64,000 nt of DNA from Acrasis kona (Eukaryota; Heterolobosea; Eutetramitea; Acrasida; Acrasidae): assembly GCA_026419775.2 (NCBI GenBank), contig JAOPGA020001373.1, positions 62,001 through 126,000 on the forward strand, given 5' to 3'. The notes beneath the pieces were generated by a model that worked only from the letters and a program-made list of their open reading frames with translations, ran no database searches and was not told the origin of the DNA. The position numbers were made by a program, and so were the translations under genes. This document shows positions 59,951 to 64,000 of this stretch, one piece after another (the stretch's first letter is position 1; the number at the start of each line of letters is the position of its first letter).

Positions 59951-61306
59951 ATGTTCAAGCAAGCATTAATCATCGCAGTGCTAACCACTGCATCAGTATT
60001 TGCCTTAAATCAGACTGTGAATGCGTCAGTAAGGGGTAACGGAGTTGTTCTGGCAAACAGTTTCCTTGCAGGATTAATTAGTACCGTTGGATCTCAAAGC
60101 AACGATGATATCGATTCTTCATATCTCTGCGCCACATCCAACTCTACGGTATCGAATTCAACATCAGGATCAAATTCAACATTAGCATCAGATTCAGGAT
60201 TCCAATTAACCGGACCAATCGTGGTAACATTTGCACCATGCTACGGATCGTCAAACAATGCTAGCCAGGTTTTCTCCATCAGCCAACTATTAAGTCTTCA
60301 ACTAGCAAACTTAACAGAAGATGACATTGGACCAAACAGCGGCGTCAATGCATCCCTCAACAACGCAGTTTGGAACGTCACAGGACCAATCACATACTTC
60401 CCAGGAACAAAGGACCAAAGAGTTAGCGTAAGCTTCAGCACCGTAATGTACCTACCAGTGCCGTCTGGCGTTGCCACTTCAGCACCCACACCAACCCCAA
60501 CATCTGGACCCGCCACTACTGCAGGTCCAACCACCACCACTAACCCATCATTCATTCCACCAAATGCACCAGTGTTGGCTGAACCTTCCGATGACGACGA
60601 AACTGATGCTTCGGTGCAATCTGTAGCTACTGGTAACTACATGAATGTCACATACACCTTCTCCTTGGCTATTAACGACCCAGTCATCTCAATCACAGTA
60701 CAGATGACCAGTCCATCATTAGGTCTACCATCCAACGTCAGCTATGTCTCCGTATGCTATGCAGTAGCTGAAGGCGTCATATCAGACTCCGTTGACACTT
60801 TATCTGCTACACCAAACTTTGGTCAATACGCAGGTGATGCAGTGTTGTTCAGCACTGGTAGAAACGTCTTGTCTTATCTAGAAAATGGATTTGCTGGATT
60901 CCACGCCCAACCTTTGTGGTATGAATTTGTGTTGAACAGCACGAGTACTTCTGCTGTTGATAGATTCCGTAGCAGACCATCAATCTTGAGGAAAGCTGAT
61001 GGGCTATTACAAGGCAACAATGCCACTAATAACAGACCTTCTTCTGCATTCTGCGATATTCACACTGTGTGGAATGGTTTGTTGGTTCACGAATATCAAA
61101 TTGGAGTTGCCAAACAAGTTACTAGGGCAGAAATTGATAATGCGCTAAATTCACCAGTTGCTGTTCCAGGTCCAGTTGAGTCCTCAGAGAGTCCAGTGAC
61201 TACAGATGCACCCGTAGCATCAGATGAACCTGCATCGCCAGTTGCAAGATCTGCATTACCACGTGAATCATTGTTCAAACTATCCAAGAGATTGTTTAGG
61301 CTCTAA
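59951..61306 (+). CDS. Secreted N-glycosylated protein of unknown function
   Basis: A 451-residue intronless protein. The signal peptide is MFKQALIIAVLTTASVFA. Two beta-rich modules are separated by a Thr/Pro linker (TSAPTPTPTSGPATTAGPTT). More than ten N-X-S/T sequons and paired Cys occur in each half. The tail is Pro/Ala-rich, then basic (PRESLFKLSKRLFRL). No TM. Strong TATA and tidy codon use suggest high expression. Family not recognised. Confidence 0.75.
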   Translation: MFKQALIIAVLTTASVFALNQTVNASVRGNGVVLANSFLAGLISTVGSQSNDDIDSSYLCATSNSTVSNSTSGSNSTLASDSGFQLTGPIVVTFAPCYGSSNNASQVFSISQLLSLQLANLTEDDIGPNSGVNASLNNAVWNVTGPITYFPGTKDQRVSVSFSTVMYLPVPSGVATSAPTPTPTSGPATTAGPTTTTNPSFIPPNAPVLAEPSDDDETDASVQSVATGNYMNVTYTFSLAINDPVISITVQMTSPSLGLPSNVSYVSVCYAVAEGVISDSVDTLSATPNFGQYAGDAVLFSTGRNVLSYLENGFAGFHAQPLWYEFVLNSTSTSAVDRFRSRPSILRKADGLLQGNNATNNRPSSAFCDIHTVWNGLLVHEYQIGVAKQVTRAEIDNALNSPVAVPGPVESSESPVTTDAPVASDEPASPVARSALPRESLFKLSKRLFRL

Positions 61307-61523
61307 ATTTTTTAATAAACTTCATTTACAGGAATTACTTTTACTATTTTACAATTAGTCATTTACAACAAATATCAATATTTAAGAATCGTATTTGAAA
61401 AGTGTCTTTCTTATTAGTTTGTTCCTTATTATCCATGTGGGTTCTGAGATTGATACCTAAGAGCAAGTTGAGTACATTGAACATTTCCATTACAATTTAC
61501 AAGCCAATCTGACAGATCCAAAC

Positions 61524-64000
61524 ATGTCCTCCCCTACTAACACAGATTCGTTTAAACATGGGAGGAGTTTCAAGGAAAGCAGAAAACAAAGGATCTTTCT
61601 TGAAGAGGAACGGCACAACAAAGATATAGACAAAGATGCAGAAGATAAAGAATTAGTAGTGGACTGGAGAATGAAACAACGCGTAACAAACACACAGAAC
61701 CAATGACTAAAACTTCTAGTTAAAAACAGCACAAGTAGCTCTCGTCATGTGCCTCAACATTGGAGTAGATCCTCCAGACGTTATAAAAGTTTTGCCCTGT
61801 GCCAAACTAGAGTGCTGGATAGGTACTTTTCATCTCATTTCCATCAAATCACTAAATCAAAAAAGACCCCTTCACCCTACCCCAACAAAAAGCCCTGGAA
61901 ACAATAGGAGCACAACTCAAGACACAATACGAGAGATGGCAACCCAGGGTAATTATTTCATAATAAATGTACGTAACATTTTGTAGGCGAGGTACAAACA
62001 ATGTTTGGATCCAACCGTGGACGATGTAAAAAAAACATGCACATCTCTGCGAAGGAGTGCCAAAAAAGAACGCATCCTATTCCACTACAACGGACACGGC
62101 GTTCCTCGACCAACAACCAATGGTGAAATATGGGTGTTCAATAAGAATTTCACCCAATACATTCCTCTGCTTCTGTGGGACCTGTACGTATGGATGGACT
62201 CGCCCTCCATCTATGTGTTCGATTGTAACAACGCCGGGCTCATTGTCAAATCCTTCACTCAAATCATCAAACAAAAAGATAAGGAGGACAGCAAAAACAA
62301 TCCCAACAACACTTACAGAAAACACAAGGAGAACATTTTACTCGCCGCATGCAGCGCCAACGAATCGTTGCCCCTGAATCCGAAATTCCCAGCCGATCTC
62401 TTCACCGCCTGTCTTACCACTCCCATTCGAGTGGCGCTGCAGTGGTTCTGTCAGAACAACCGATTGGTGGATGGCATCACCATCGAGATGATCGACAGAC
62501 TTCCCGGCAGAGTCAACGACAGGAGGACCCCGTTGGGAGAATTAAATTGGATATTCACCGCGGTCACCGACACCATCGCATGGAGCGTATTACCTCGCGA
62601 ATTATTTCACAAATTATTCAGACAAGATTTGTTGGTGGCATCATTGTTCAGTAAACTTTTTGTTGGCCGATAGAATATTGAGAGCTGCCAATTGTACGCC
62701 CATGAGCTATCCAACATTACCTCAAACCCACAATTCACCCAATGTGGCAGGCATGGGATTTGGCAGTGGACACGTGCGTGGCACAATTGCCCACGCTGAT
62801 CAGCAATCCGACCGTCGAATACAAATTCAGCAGTTTCTTTTCTTCGCAGTTGACCGATTTTCAAGTATGGTTGGATTTTGGAAATCGAACAAGAAAACCA
62901 CCGAAGCAACTTCCGATCCTACTGCAAGTGTTATTATCTCAGGTACATCGATTAAGGGCGTTGACGCTCTTGGGTAGATTTTTGGACATGGGATCTTGGG
63001 CGGTCAACCTGGCGCTGAGCGTCGGTATATTCCCGTACGTTTTAAAGTTACTTCAATCCCATAGTCCAGAACTACGTGAGATTCTGGTGTTCATATGGGC
63101 AAAGATCTTGGCGCTCGATCGATTCTGTCAAGTCGATTTGGTAAAGGACAATGGACATGCCTACTTTATTAACATACTGGCCAACAAGAACAACGACCAC
63201 AAGATTAGAACCATGGCTTGTTTCGTGCTGAGCGTGATTGTTGATCGATACGTTCCTGGCCAAAGAGCCTGTTTGGTCAGCAATTCGCTATTGAATATTT
63301 GTTTGAGCCAATTAGCTGGCGAGAGGGATCCGACGCTACGTAGGTGGTTGTTGTTATTGACGAGCAAGTTGATACAGGGACTACACGAAGCACAAGATCA
63401 AGCCATTTCGTTGGGAGCTCACGATCGAGTGATTCGATTGTTGAGCGACGATGTGCCCGAAGTGAGAGCTGCTACCGTTTATTGCTTATCTAGCTTTGCA
63501 AGCACCGTCTTTTCTAATACCATCACCACTGCAGTATCGCTAGAACCCAACGAAGATGGAACCGTCCCTCCCATCGTACCCTCCTCCTCATCCGCTGCTG
63601 CTCCATCATCCGCCACCAATGCACCACAACCACCCGTGGAGAAAACAGAGCAGAGAATAGCTGGAGAGATGGTGGTGGGCCATGCTCTCTTCAAGAGCTT
63701 ATATGACGGTAGTCCATTGGTCAGAAGAGAGCTGGTATATGGATTGGGTATTTTATTGAATAGCTTTCATGACTATGTATCTCCAGAGTTATTATTTACC
63801 ATCATGGAAGAACATTTACAGGGCATTACTGTATCTGGTCCGAGCGGCACTCCACAAGGAAGAGATGGACAGCTCATTTCTCCAACCAGCGGTCTATCTT
63901 CGCTATCTGGTTCTCCTTCCAGTTCGTCCTCTTCCATCTTGTCCAGCAATCAACAAGGAATCAAGAGAAGAACTAGCAGCGGTGCTGGTGGCGGTGCATT
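61524..64000 (+). CDS. RPTOR: RPTOR (raptor), mTORC1 scaffold (partial, C-terminus beyond window)
   Basis: Exons 61524-61682, 61720-61822, 61866-61948 and 61987 onward (introns 37, 43, 38 nt). The RNC/caspase-like domain has [47 protein letters not shown], the dyad segments [11 protein letters not shown] and VFDCNNAG, then [20 protein letters not shown] and [10 protein letters not shown]. Armadillo/HEAT repeats follow: [56 protein letters not shown] and [16 protein letters not shown]. Two single-base +1 frame transitions fall at conserved sites (TTTTT at about 62657-62661 and CCC at about 62728-62731). At both, dropping one base restores exact family alignment. The frame is open to the window end. 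Confidence 0.93.

Noticed and set aside
1-64000. Search for transposons, LTR elements, virus-derived genes or CRISPR arrays
   Set aside because: No reverse transcriptase, integrase, transposase or capsid signatures and no spaced repeat array were seen; the nucleotidyltransferase-like module in the BTB gene has relatives in large viruses but sits in an intron-bearing host gene.

Overview
This window is nuclear DNA from a compact eukaryotic genome, almost certainly a free-living unicellular protist. The evidence is dozens of spliceosomal GT-AG introns (most 37-60 nt), mitochondrial genes with targeting leaders (SURF1, MCCC1, mitochondrial uL4, a PPR protein), AATAAA signals next to stop codons, TATA boxes and one Pol III tRNA gene. 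All three stop codons are used with the standard code. Genes sit head-to-head or tail-to-tail with gaps often under 50 bp. The mixture (RPTOR, BRCA2 with BRC repeats, CABIN1, a fungal-type Zn2Cys6 factor, a fungal/protist-type IIC P-ATPase, a SYP7-like Qc-SNARE, mannose-6-phosphate uncovering enzyme, KCTD-type BTB plus a nucleotidyltransferase-like module) fits an amoeboid protist. I lean to Heterolobosea (Acrasis/Naegleria type), but that assignment is inference. No retroelement, transposon, CRISPR array or prokaryotic operon was seen.

Layout. 1-5 kb: CABIN1/HIR3-like histone chaperone (minus, runs off the left edge), Qc-SNARE, degenerate tRNA-like sequence, F-box protein. 6-11.7 kb: P2C-type ATPase, tiny secreted peptide, six-TM protein, small single-pass membrane protein. 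11.7-16.5 kb: a mitochondrial cluster (CX9C protein, Tim17/22-like protein, PPR protein), then an Asteroid-type FEN/XPG-fold nuclease. 17-21 kb: phospholipase D and a secreted mucin-stalk C-type lectin. 21.6-35.7 kb: RPN13/ADRM1, peroxiredoxin-like protein, TRAPPC2, BRCA2, UTP13/TBL3, mitochondrial uL4, Zn2Cys6 factor. 36-45 kb: NAGPA-like uncovering enzyme, GATase1-like protein, SPF30, a protein with a truncated kinase domain, MFS transporter, secreted Cys-rich protein. 45-64 kb: tRNA-Ile(AAT) with an enlarged D-loop, a two-BTB plus nucleotidyltransferase-like protein, MCCC1, a Q/P-rich disordered protein, SURF1, CWC15, a Sel1-repeat protein with an MLKL/HeLo-like helical N-terminus, NUFIP1, an HNH protein with 20-residue repeats, a secreted glycoprotein, and RPTOR (runs off the right edge).

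Most genes are unrelated housekeeping functions and there is no operon logic. The exceptions worth reading together are the mitochondrial trio at 11.8-14.3 kb and the Zn2Cys6 factor with GTGTTTCCA-type repeats in the region it shares with NAGPA. Exon structures were worked out by hand from splice consensus, frame and family similarity, and the exon lengths of each spliced gene were checked to keep frame. Two conserved host genes (RPTOR and the BTB gene) contain three single-base +1 frame transitions.
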